Source: Liolophura sinensis (taxonomy: Eukaryota; Mollusca; Polyplacophora; Chitonida; Chitonidae). From it: a stretch of 64,000 bases of DNA. Under the pieces are notes generated by a model. The model ran no database searches and was not told where the DNA came from. It was given only the letters and a program-made list of their open reading frames with translations. Where the stretch lies: contig NC_088295.1 of assembly GCF_032854445.1 (NCBI RefSeq), forward strand, positions 69,483,249 to 69,547,248, written 5' to 3'. The first letter of the stretch is position 1, and each line of letters opens with the position of its first letter. The position numbers and the translations under genes were made by a program. This document shows, one piece after another, positions 23,306 to 48,600 of the stretch.

Positions 23306-24899
23306 ACTCGTTAACAACATACACGCCAGCGAGTCTTCAGATCTCAACAGTGACCCGACTCTAGGCACTGAAATTCATCTCACTTGGCAGCGCAATGATG
23401 CGTTGTGATCAGTTGTCGCAAGAAACTGTTATAATTTCACACCTATGTTATAACTCCAACATTTCTTGATCTATTTATGTATAACCCTCGAACATCCACA
23501 GGTTGCTCTAACCTGAAGCGAGCCAGCACCCCATACTGACTGTTTCTGGAATAATAAACCACGACCCATTGAGAGCCATTTTTCCTTGAATCCGGCATCC
23601 TGATATATTACACCCACGCGTAGTTTTGGGAGCTATATAACGTCTCAGTACCACCCAAAAACTCAGACCGTCAGTTGTTTCCTTCCGTAATGATATCTAC
23701 TTCATTCACTGCGCAGATATTTACTCTTTAAAGTGTTTTTCTTCTTCTTCGAAATTGAAAAGTTGGGTTTTTTTTTTAGAGGCTGTCTGATGTTAATCAA
23801 CCTTGGGCATGCTTTTCACAATTGAAAACATGACACTCAGATGAAATCGAAAAGGCAGATGGTTGGAACACAGAAACTGGAAGTATAATTACGGCCTAGA
23901 TGTTTACATGTTTGAAGTACACCCTGAGGAGTTCTTCGAGGCGTCGATCGTTACATGTAAGTGACAGCTGTGTTTGATGACATTGAAGCTCTGGTCATGT
24001 TGACATCGACCGCTCGATTGTGACATCAAAATTCCATCAGCTTTCCATACAATACTGTTTGTTCTGCATATTGGTTCGTTACATGTAGTGTGTGGTAACC
24101 AGTGTGGGTCAAGAATAAATACAAGAAGTGAAGGCCACTGATTGCTATCTTAGGCATCACAGGTGAGTTGACGCACAGACGAAATGAAATATTGTTGTGC
24201 ACGTTCAGCGTAAATCCAAAGTCAAAATCCAAAATGAATAAATGAAAAAAAAAAATGTAAAATTAGAAAGATACTTCCAAGAGAACTTTGGAATTTCCTA
24301 GGGACCATTTATCTTATCAAAGCCATACACACTTGTGGAAAATGAGAAAATAAAAAAAATTTATATAAAATATTTCGGTTCAAATTTTAATAGCTGAATA
24401 ATTAAAACACATTTCTGACATCGATTAATATATATTCAGAATGATCGTCATGAATGTATGATTTCGTGCACAGAATGACCGTTGGTCTGATGGGGGTTTC
24501 CTGCTGATCAAAACACTGAAGGAAAACATCTCTGTTGATGCCTTCGGGACTGTCACTGAAGGGTTTGTAAAGTCCCGCATTCTGTGAGAACGTAAAATGA
24601 AAATCAGTCAATAGCTGAGTGCATATTAAGTGATCTTGGCAATCACTTTACTTTTCACTAATGTTGAGAGAATGTTGGGGGTTTCTATTGCATCTGATTA
24701 CTACCAGACATTTATATCAAGACATATGTCCAAATGTTGACCCATGTTAAGAGAGCCGGTAAATGATATTTTCCATACAAGGAAACATACACTTTTCTTT
24801 ACCAAGTTTAAACAGAACAATGGAGCCGTTAGTGATAACTCACATCGCATAACCATATTAAATTTTAAAGCATAACCAGTTTGCATTACTCGATGCAAT

Positions 24900-25115
24900 G
24901 ATCAGGCTCCTGACCACGCATGCAATAAGGTCGTGCCTTCGAATCCAGCTTGAGCCAATTCGGGTGCGGTTTTAAGTCAGGAGGTTTGTCACATGTCCAG
25001 CGAAGGTCGGTGGTTTATTCCGCGCATTCCCTATCCTACGCCTATAAACCTCACCGCCATCATGTAGGTGAACAATTCTTATGTACGATGTTAAACACCA
25101 ATTGAATAAATAAAT
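24900..25115 (+). mobile_element. SINE family 2, near full length
   Basis: Starts with a tRNA-like region (CCTTCGAATCCAGC, B-box-like, near 24937). It continues with TGCGGTTTTAAGTCAGGAGG and AAGGTCGGTGGTTTATTCC, and ends with GATGTTAAACACCAATTGAATAAATAAAT. It lies about 70 bases downstream of the galactosidase stop codon, so it may be transcribed within that gene's 3' UTR. Confidence 0.7.
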
Positions 25116-25184
25116 CAACAAATTTTACATTAATATACTAATTAATAACACCATACTTACAGTTCAACACAATGGTAAGCTTTC

Positions 25185-37554
<12,370 letters not shown>

Positions 37555-39182
37555 CTACAAATTGCAAACTGAGTTCCCAGTATTACAGAAACTCCTGTAG
37601 TCTCAACGTTATTTTACAACAACATCTATCAGCTAAGCATGTGAAGAACAGGTACTCAGTACCCATGCAGGCACTTGTTAGGCGACACGGGCGTAAGTGC
37701 CAGCAGCGGTTCGTGCAAGTGAACACGAACGAACCACCATAGGCCTGTACTATAGTAGACTTAAGGTTACATACAAACAGCAATACAGTTTTAGATGTAT
37801 ACATGGACGGCGTCCTATTCACACTGTTAACCTACATCGAGCACTATCTGTGGATTATGTCAATAAAAAACTCAAATACGTACGTACATCTACTTATATC
37901 ACACGTAAGCTGACAAGCACATATATATGTGGCATGTAGCATTCTTTACCCGTGTGAAGGGCGGGGCTCAGTTCAAGCACTGTGTAATTTAAGCGCCTAG
38001 AATATTCCTGAATTGCACCTTTCGGGCACCATTGGAAATTCTCTTAATTCACACACATGGGTATCAATTAGTTGGTAGCTAATTTTTGATAGTCTATGAC
38101 TAATGCTGTTTTGGAAATTGGTCTTGCGATTCAGTGACCTGGAATGTCCATTGTGATGGACGTTTGGTATGCGTATGTATATATGTGTATGAAAAATGTT
38201 TATTTCGATACCTAGATTAGTTCTGTATAATCATTTATAGAACAGAGGAAATATTATTTAATGGTAACATCGAATCGTTTATAATGATATCAAAGATGAT
38301 TTTGAGCTATTTCTCATGTTTTGACACAAGCTACCAAAACTGCTAACAGCGGAAAGCAGCATGCGAAGCATTGTTACACATCAGGGCAAACAAGTTAACT
38401 CCCTTTACATGTATGGATTGATCCAAAAGGACAACGTGCGGTTCAATCTGGACGTATCATGCCCATCATATTTCTATAAAATCAGTAACCATTTTCAGAA
38501 GAAACTCAACATTCCACTATCATATCATTTGCATTAAATAATGTAAATATATTGCATGTAAATGTATACTAATATTATTAGTATATTATTAATATTATTA
38601 TACTATTAATAGTATACTAATTATTTAAATGTATATCAGTGTGAGACGCATATCAACATTTTCTTCATCGGTCCAGATACCCTCTTTCTTATAACAAGAA
38701 TTTAGACAATACACAATACAATCTACATACCGGTAATTACCAAATAAAATACTTCACCTTGGTTAGTACCACCGTAGGTGTATCTAGATACAAGTGCTGG
38801 CCATTCACCTATAACCCGTTTAATTGTAGTTACAAAACTCTCTATTTAAGTAATAAACAGAATATTGGCGAGTGGATAAATTAATACCATAAATATTGCC
38901 CTCGTGCTACAGTATATCACTGCGTTTATGTACAATATGTTTGGAGTGAACCGAAGAGCGTGCGGGTCATTCTATCACATACATGTACACACACGCATAC
39001 GGTTATCTATAGAGTAAAGAAGAACGTCAAAAAGTGGGAAAGTGGGAAATCACGATGATATAAAATACAGATTTAGTTGCACTCTATATATCATTCATCA
39101 TAGGGCATGCTAAATATATTTTTTTAAAGAGAAGAAATTTCTTAGTTCACACTATGACATTCGACTAAGTTCATATTGTGTC

Positions 39183-39256
39183 TAGCACAATTCTAGGACT
39201 AGCCTTAACGGTGTGTTTAGACTGTTAAGGTTACCCTAGGCTGTACAATTGTGCTA
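39183..39256. repeat. 74-bp imperfect inverted repeat upstream of the receptor gene
   Basis: The outer 10 bases TAGCACAATT and AATTGTGCTA pair exactly. Inner segments around CTAG...CCTTAAC and GTTAAGG...CTAG pair with gaps. It ends about 375 bases before the receptor start codon. Confidence 0.6.
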
Positions 39257-39545
39257 TATAGGCCGTGCCTATAAACACAGTTGTATGTAGGCCTACATTT
39301 ATCTAATCTGATTGAGATCCTAATCTAATTATCGGATTTATGAAAGCAAATCAGCACCTGTTACTTTGGCTGGAGTTCAATGTTTCGGTTACGGTGAAGA
39401 AAGCTGTAGTTTGTTATTGAGTGCTCTCGATAAAATCAGTTGGCGGAACTGCAGGTAACCGGTTACAGCGTGGATTAACCTATATAGTCCCAGGTTTAAC
39501 ATCCCCTCGATCGGCGAGCACATGTTTACGGTGTTGACATTTAAT

Positions 39546-39557
39546 TGCGCATGCGCA
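39546..39557. promoter_or_regulatory. NRF-1-type palindromic site TGCGCATGCGCA
   Basis: A perfect match to the NRF-1 consensus YGCGCAYGCGCR, 76 bases before the receptor ATG. NRF-1 sites of this form are typical of animal core promoters. It may serve the receptor gene alone or both divergent genes. Confidence 0.6.
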
Positions 39558-39632
39558 GTAAACCTCGCTTGGCATTGTGTCACTGTTAAGTGTGCAGCGA
39601 TGCTGTGTCTACGGTGAGCGAGGAGCATCAAC

Positions 39633-42600
39633 ATGGAATTAACACGTCTGGTTTTCTTTCTGCTTCTTCCTTGCTGTGAGTATGCATATTAAAGCTGGAA
39701 TCATGTATTTGTCATTGTTTTCGAGTGATTATCAACTGTACAAAAATTTAATCCGTTGATTTTTGCTGTGTTGCGTTGTTGTTGTGCAGCAGAGGGTTGT
39801 CTAGCGGTGCATCTACGTATTTTGTTTACACATTGTAAAGCGAGTATACCTGGTAACGCAGGTTGATACCATGCAGAAAACTGCTGATGTTGATAAGATC
39901 ATGTTCAGCTCGTCTAGATGAATCGAAATTGCTTATGAAATATATACAGATGACATTATTATTAGTGATAAAAATGAAGTGATAACCTTATTTACATGAC
40001 CGCCTTATTGTTTAGGTTAACCTAATCATCTGCCTTATTTAAAAAAGAGTGTGTATTTTTTCTAGACTTAAGGTAAATGCCATTCATATGTTTTCTACGG
40101 GAAGTTGAAAATATTTCTTTTGCATCATTCAAATAGGATATCACTAAAAATAAATAGGTCCTACATAGTACGATAATGCATTATGGCGAGGGTAATTTTA
40201 CTGTGACACACATCTGTTTAAAATCTTTTCAGGAGACAAGTCGTTATATAGGCCAGCGTACAAGATGTACATAGGATCTACTGTATATGTAGGCCTATAT
40301 TTAACAGAAAGTTTGTTTTTTAGATGTTTCTTAGTGGAGAACATACAATTAAATTACAATTAAATGAATACACAATTAAATTAAAATAGCTATGCTTTGA
40401 ATTGTTGGAATAAGATTTAGAAACTTTATGGTTATAAATTTATATAATTTAAGGATTCAGAACTATCTGGGTCTTTGTCAGGCCAAACCTGTACTTGTCT
40501 GATGAAGCTTACAGTTGCCTCAGCTGTATGGGAAGGGCAAGGGTGGCGGGCAGAAATGGATTACATTAATTAAACACATTAATTGGGTGGTCTGTCCTGA
40601 CAGTGGCACATGCCTCAGGAGCAGCTGCTCATCAGTTCTGTTCATTCTCCCTCTTTGTTTCCTTCTGAAGTGCCACATGTTAGAAAGATACAGCCTAAAT
40701 GACCAAAATTTTCATACATCACTCTTAATTTTTATTACTGATTCTGAAAGTTCCATTGATGTTAGAAAGGTGTTTTGAGGTTTGTTTAGAAGGTAGATAG
40801 GGAGATTTTTGAAAAATTTAAGTCTCATCACCAGAAATAATATTTAATAACATTTATTTGCCTTCAGGAATACACTTTTGTCCAAAAGTTTAGGTCATTC
40901 AAGGCATTTCTTCTGTTGAAATGTGAGCGCTCAGAACTGCTATTCATCACTGTGCATAGTTACCATATGTGGTGTACTGATTCCCCATCTATTCTGTGTC
41001 AGAAGAAGTTAATATAAAAAAGAGAGAGGAATTTTCCAGCATATGTAGTGATATACATAACATGTATGTGATTTTTAAAAATATAAAGACAAGTAGGTAT
41101 AATCATTTTATCAGTCCTAATTTACTCTCGTAAGCTATATTATATGTTCCATCCATATTATCATGCCAGATAGCCATCATTATACAAACTGTGTTATTAT
41201 TGTGTATGGGTTGGGGTGTAATTAACAATCTCATGTCCCTAAATGTCACTTGGTTATGTTTACACTTTGTTTATAGATCACCAACATAGTATAAAGCCCT
41301 TGTCCTTAATTACTCTGTACATGTACATGAGTTGCCATGTGATAAATATTTCATGATTCATGTACACATGTAACGTATCAGGCTGCTAGATATATATCAT
41401 TCACAAAAACAAAACATAAAACATTGCTAGTATTGTTCTTTTTGGTGGTGATACATTTTGTGTTATATCTTTGTGATCTGTTAGTTCTCTCTCTACACTC
41501 ATTTCATAATCATCATAACCAGATTGGTACATCATAGGTATAGGTAACATGATTACTTGAGCACTGAAGAGTAAACCGGAAGTAATAGGTTAATATATTC
41601 TTTTGTCCCATTGTGTTTATTTCTGAATAGATAGTGTTTTGGTTTGACTGTGAAGTATGAATGTATGTAACATGTACTATCTACCTGAAAAAACAGTTCT
41701 GAGATAAGCCTATGGAGATTATATTCTATCTCCCAGTTCACATAAAAGGCCATATATGGGACTTTGGGTTAGGAAATACATGTGTACACAATTCTAATTG
41801 AATTTATGAAAAAAAGTATTTCAATTGATACTTTAATGAAATAAGAAAAAATTATTTTTTTGAAAGTAAATTGAGTGATGGAAGTAGTACATGTATCAAA
41901 AGTCCAAAAATTCAAATTTACAAGTGTTAACCATGTATGTGTAAATTAAGATTAGTTGCATTTGCATTCCCATGTTTCACACAAGTGTTTTTGGTCTGTT
42001 TGGTACTTGTTTACTTGATGTGTTAAAATGAAATGCCTCAGTGATTCTATGACAGCTGACTAACCAGCATCTAAAGGCTATGAACTAGGGCCGTTAATAA
42101 CATAGGGTGGCCAGCCTGATTTGACGTAGTCTGCAGTGTGTTGGATATGTATGGGTAGTTTTGAGTGACAGTTCACTGAATAGAGCTGAATAATCTTCAC
42201 AGAATTAATCTTTGTCCATGTAAAAGTGTGTAGGGGAAATGCTGAGAGGGATGCTTTCCCATGTATATATACATGTAGTGCACTATAGCAACCCTATTTC
42301 TTCTAAAATTTGGAACACCTGGTGGGCTCATTTTAGCCAATATATATGTAATTCTAGCAATATTGAGTTTCCTTTTTCTCACATGGTTAGACTGTCTAAT
42401 GAACAACATACTCATACATGTATCTTTCATCGGGCAGGTAAAGAAATGTAATATTCTGCTTTCAACACAACTATATGTCCAAATTTTAGAAGAATTAGGG
42501 TAGTATAACTCTACATGTTTACATGTCAGTCATTTGTTTATTGGGCCAGTTGCTGGCAAAGTGCTCAAAAGTGTTGTCATTGGAGAGAACGGTTATCAGT

Positions 42601-45600
42601 GCATGTAGTACATGTACATGTATGTGAAGTAAGGTACAAGCAATTTGCTCCAAAGGTTTTTATATCATTAACCCCCGATGTTAAGTTTATTACATTCACA
42701 AGTACAGCATACATTTCAGAACTCGAACAGATAAATACAAACACATCACATTCCCACATGCAGGCATCCTGGCTATTCTTTCACTCCAGGTTGTTTTCCT
42801 AATCAAACCTACTCAGTTCTGACTTCTGTGTTGAAACCGAAGTGGAATCTAGAATAATTTGAGTGTTTATCCTTATTGATGTGATTGGTTACAATGAGAA
42901 CAAGACTTCATCCAGATAAGTCAGCATTTGGTCCCAAATTGTTTGAGTGACAGAACAATTTAAATGTTAGCAATGATTTTATGAGTACAGGTGTATACTA
43001 CATTTGCTTTGGTACTTGCTCTCAGATAACATATTTAGGTCATATTGTGAGTAGGTTTGTGAAAATATAGATTTTTCACAGACGCATCATGCAACCAACA
43101 CCTTCGTTGTCAATGCATTAAAAACCAAGCCATTTGTTATGGAAATTTTAGCAGTGAGTGTACCGTTCTTCGTGAAGAACAAATCGATTCTTCAGACAGG
43201 AATATTGGATGAGGATTTATGCCTGTGACAGTATGGCTGGGTTATGTAGCACAGTTTGGGTTGAAGTAAGGCTAATAAAACCTACACCTGGTAGAAAGAT
43301 ATAACTGGCAGGCATTTGACAGCACACTTCTGCCTAATTACACACCCACCCCGGCTGTATGATTGATGAGTGTTTGAAGTTCATTTCCATAGAGGTCTTT
43401 ATGAACCAATCTTTCATAATTATCCACCTTTTGGAACTACATCTACATGTATATGCAGTCAGAATAAAGTGCTTACATGTACGTCTAAATGTATCAATCA
43501 CGATCGCTCCTCATTTGCCGCAGAGCACAAAAGATTGATTGTTACTGATAGATCTGACATCAGTACATTGTGACTTTGTGAAAGCTCTTTGTTAGTCGAA
43601 ACCCGTCTCAAATGAAAAAAAAACAGTATGGTCAGATGGAAATTTCTTTTATTTTGGGTAATGAAAAAGATAGGGATTTTAAAGAAATTAACGTCAAGAG
43701 ACAAATATGAAAAATCTATCCTCAAAATCTCAGTAAGACTCTCGAGTAAGGCCCAGTTTTGGAGGGTCAGTTGCATAATGCTTAATGAACTTAATTTCAT
43801 TGTATGGCCTCATTTCTGGTTTCTGTGGTATGGCATTCTCCATTGAGGCAGTACTGCTGTGAAATTAGAATATGTCAGCAGTGCGACCGCATACTGCAAG
43901 GAGACATGTCTGTGATATGAGAGAAGTAAGGGTACTAAAAATGCTGAAATGGTATCATTAACCTCCAGGCGTGTGTTTGCAGACTTAACACAAAACACAC
44001 AAGACAGTTAATTATTTGCTGGAAAGCCTGTGTGTTTCAGAATACAAAATTATTTAAAAGGTTTACCTGATGCCAATTACCATTAATCTCACAAAATTTT
44101 ATAGTGCATCAGGGTTTTTATAGTGTAACTTGAGTTTATTTATTTTTAGAAAAAAAAGCATATCTCATAATATCAGGGGGTTGAGGCGGGGGGGGGGGGG
44201 GGCATATACCCTAAATGACCTCAAAATTTGACCACAAAAGAACATTTTTGGGCGCAAATAAGTGTCATGAGATATTACTTCTGGTGCTAGAATTTACATT
44301 TTCCCAGGTAGATATCATTCTACCTTCCAAACACCTCTCATAACACCTTCCTAAAATCAATAGAAGTCACAGAATCTGGAAAAATGAGCAACTTAGTCAT
44401 GCATGAAATTTTAGGTCATTTAGGGTACCGGTAATATTTTTTTTACACATTTTATCCCTTTATCTTCAAATGTCGTGCTGAGTGTTTAGTGTTATCACCC
44501 ATTCTTGCGTTATCTGCCATCCATCCTGTAAGATGGATGCCTGTGTGGGACCTAAGTGATCTGTATTCCCCAGCTGTTCACTGGGTTTGCTGTGTATTTA
44601 TAGCCTACAGTAAATCAGTTACTGATGCTAGCCTTGTACTGATGCAGCCCTGACAAGAGTCCTTTGACTGAATCCATCTGTCACATTTGTACCCTATTGA
44701 TGATTGCTGATGAAATATTGAGTACTACAGAGAAGTTATGAAATGCTTTGTTGTGTTGCATAACAGCCTTCCTGAGAAGCTTGTCCCTGTAAGACCTGGC
44801 TACCATGGTAACCCTGTGTATTGATTGGGTGATCTTCTGTCTGACTGGGTGCTAGACATAATGTTCGCTAGACTAACGGAGACAGGTGACAGTTTTGGGC
44901 CCCAGTGTCTTTTACCATCCTTCCCAAACCAGTAACAGCACCACCTTTCAATAAGTCTGAAATGACCTTCCCATTTTATGACTTTGTTTGCGGATGATGG
45001 AGAGTGATTTTGCAGCCAGATGAAATGGCATAGACATTATATCTGTAGAAAACATTGTAGAGTTATAAACTTCACAAAAGACATGACGGGTGAGCTTCAT
45101 AGTAATTATTTCTATATTCACATGGCATTTGCTTTGGTAGAATGCACCTTAAACCTGTAACATACATGTGTACATTGTATATTTTGATGTAAGTAGTCTT
45201 TTCCCCATCATTTTATACAACACTTAATATAGCCTAGGTATACATGTAATCTACATGTATACCAGTTGGCCTGGTGAAGCCAACTACATGTATAGAGACT
45301 TATGGTTCAGGCACATGGCCTGATTTGCCCCACCTATGAAAGTTAGGCAGCAATGCTCATTATTCTTCAATACGCCGGTTATACTGTGTTTGGAGATTAC
45401 AATAAGTACAACTACATATACCTGAGACACTGTAACTCTTTTGTGTACCTTAAAGTCATAAAAATGGGCATTTTTCGAGTGGATTGTGATAGCTGTGTGG
45501 TCGTGCAGATATACTGTGCAAGCTGAAAGGCCTACATATTTGTATAAATTGATGTTAATAGGTATTGATTATTTTTTCCCTCTGGCACAGTTTAAACCTG

Positions 45601-48600
45601 TGCTCTTTAGTACCTGGATAGACATAATCAATCTTGAGGCACTTAGACCACATCTTATACCAAAGACAGAGAGCCTTCTGATCTGTAACAGATGGGTGTT
45701 TATATACCCTGCCACGTAACCATTACTAATTACTGTCTGATGGACAAGGGCTCCCAGGTTAGTTTGTATGTCTCGACCACGCACCCCATGCAGCCACACG
45801 TTTACTTCATCTGTCTGTGTACAGTGCCTGCATTGCTAATAGTTTTAATCATGTCTGCTCTGCAGGTCATTCCCCAGCATCTAGCAAGGGAAGCACTAGG
45901 GAATTTCATCAGACAGCAAATCAAACTAGTGCCTAATTTCAAGCTGGATGCCAGTTGACTCACGAGAGAGTTTTTAACTCAACATTTGGTGTCATTATTA
46001 TCACATTTCAAGCCAATCTGTCAGTATGTTGATTCAGGTGGCCATTTAAATTCAGGCATTCCCAGTGTACCAGTACAGTCATAGTGATCATTGGCTATCG
46101 ATCTTTTTCTCATTTGGCGGGGGTGGGGGTGGGGGGGGTGGGGGGGGGGGGGGGCGGTGATGCTGGATCCATAGGTTAAAACTCCATAAGGCTATGTAAT
46201 TTATGAAGTTGTGTGAAGCTGTCTGAATTTTGAATTTATTTGTCATGTGAATTAACCTCAGATCTCATTTGATTTATTTAACCCATGCAAATTCTCAGTA
46301 TTTTGGGGCTAATTATGCAAACCATTTTCTGTTTTTGTCTGAATATCATTTGGCTGTCCTTCACCCACTCCCCCCCCCCCCCCAATTTCATGAAAATGTT
46401 TTTTTATACCTTCCCATGTAAATCCAAAAACGTCTATTATTCTATGACATGATTGTATATTTTGATGTAAGTAGTCTTTTCCCCATCATTTTATACAACA
46501 CTTAATATAGCCTAGGTATACATGTAATCTAATCTGCAAACCTACACTTGTGTTGTTGATCAGCCATTTTATTTGTTATTTTTCAGTATGGTGCTTATAT
46601 CATGTTGTCATACAAAGCAGTGCACAAATCCAGCCAGTTGTCTTCGATGTTAAGTACACTTAAATATCAGTCCAAGTACTACATGCAGGAGAATGACATG
46701 AGTGCATGTACTTGGTGTTGTGTAGTTTGAAAGGCTTGACTGTCAGGATAAAAGACAGCATGATCCTGAAGACCTAGTGGATGATACCTTATATTGATTC
46801 CTCGTTAACTTCTCATCAGTCAGGGACACTGTCTTGACTGCTGCTGTACTTAAGCTCTGTCAGGCACTAGGATCAGCCAGGGTCAGTAGGATTCTGCTGC
46901 AGTGCTAATCTTTAGTCCAGTTGTTCAAGAAACATTACCTCTATGATGAGCCAAAACAGTGGCTTAAAATAACTGTATCTAGCAGTTTATGAGAAGAAAT
47001 GTAGTCGCAGGAAAAATAAAAAGTCATCATCTTATACTTGTGTATACTTAATGTACATGTATATGTGTGTGTGCAATTGGGCCCTTTATATCTTGTACAA
47101 ATGTGAATGGCATGATTATAAAGATAAAATAATATAATCAAGATTATGATAAATGGCCTAAAATTTTGTCTGTGACCAAATTGCTCATTTTGCCTGAGTC
47201 TGAGGGCTCTGATGGTCTGAAGAAAGTTGTTCTGAGGTTCATTTTGAGGGTGGAATGATACTCTTGTGGAAAAATATAAATTTTAGCACTAAAAGTCACA
47301 TTTTATTTATTTTCCTCCAAAATGTTTTTTGGGATCAAAAATTCATTTATTTACTTAAGGAAGTGTTACATGTACATGTATTGTGGATTTGAACTTTTGA
47401 CAGTTCAGGTGTCTAGGTGCTAAAACCACAGGTGTGTTGACATTGAACAGATTAAATGTGATGGGTGCTCTGAGTAGATGTGTAACAAGAGGATCTCAGT
47501 TCTTGTTCCTATATTAAATTACTACGTTTACCTTGTTTTAAATTCCTCGCAAATCAGGTTGTTACATTTTTATTATGCTGTAGACTGAAGTAAATTTTCT
47601 GTGCTCCATTTGATCTCTCTTTATTTTTTTTTTGTATGTACGTGCACATGTTAAATAATGGCAAGGAAACAAAGCCCTATGAGCCGGCCTCACTGTGTAT
47701 TGTAAGATGTATTGATTATTACAGACTGGACTTTTGTATTCATTTCTCCTCCATGTGGACTAAATGATTGATCAGTAGAGAATACCATCTGTAAAGCTCT
47801 CTAGTGACTCTATCCTATGCTTGTGTTTTCAGTGGCTGACCTGAGACTGCCCTGTGACCTGGAAGGAGCTGCCAAATGCCCATTGCAGAATAATACTGAG
47901 AGCAAGGATCAGCTCTGCCAGTATGTACTTCCTCATTAACTTCTCTCCTATTTCACTTCACACTTGCCTACTTCATCTACCTCACACATGGCTTTTTTAT
48001 CTTTCATATCTGGAAACACTAGTTATTATAATTGATCTGAAGTTTTTGTTTTGAATGTTAAAAAAACAGCAATACATGTAAATAAAAAACAAATGGCTTA
48101 AGGTGGGTTGACACATGACTTTTTGCTACATGAATGGAACATTTATTTAGAGCCAAATCCAGACATTTGGAAGATTTTATGTTTAGAAATTATTGATTTG
48201 TCATGTGACTCACACTCATTACAGTGTAATATTGGATCAAATTACCAAAAATAGATTTCCTGGAAACGGGCATTAATTTTCCATGATGCATGGTGCATTA
48301 TTTTACAAAAGATGTTTATGTGTTGTGGATATGATATATTGTTTGCCGTTATCTTGGCAATTACCATGGTCTAGAGATAAAATCTTGCCTCTGACAAGTT
48401 GACTTTGTTCTTAGCTGAGCCTATACAAGTCTGTGTACTAGCTGTCAGTATGCATCTTTTTGTGATGTGATGAGATATGACAGATTCAGAGATATCAGTT
48501 ATTCAATACCAAGGCAAGCCTCATAGATCATTGCTGCCTGCCTGTAAGCTAATACTGCACATGTAGCATGGTCGAGTTTCCATAACAACAGGTGATTGAG

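Larger units (their letters stand above)
21665..25184. other. region between the galactosidase pseudogene and the intact gene
   Basis: No recognised exon. It contains a roughly 183-bp tandem repeat (22740-23200), two SINE family 2 copies (23215-23305 and 24900-25115), and an unexplained 58-codon minus-strand frame (24402-24584). The rest shows nothing I can support. Confidence 0.6.
37555..39632. other. head-to-head interval between galactosidase and receptor kinase genes
   Basis: It should contain the missing first exon(s) and promoter of the galactosidase gene (minus) and the promoter of the receptor (plus). I could not identify the galactosidase start exon. An AT-rich stretch with short palindromes lies at about 38560-38630. 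The minus-strand ORF 39389-39634 has no similarity that I recognise. Confidence 0.6.
39676..47832 (+). other. receptor kinase intron 1 (8.2 kb)
   Basis: A long first intron separating the signal-peptide exon from the rest. It holds an exact 80-bp direct repeat (45174 and 46452), G- and C-runs, and AT-rich dispersed repeats. No additional splice-bounded exon was found. Long first introns often carry enhancers, but none is visible by eye. Confidence 0.8.

Noticed and set aside
39389-39634. 81-codon minus-strand ORF overlapping the receptor start
   Set aside because: It lies in the promoter interval. It has no recognisable motif, no fit as the galactosidase first exon and no visible phase-1 donor.
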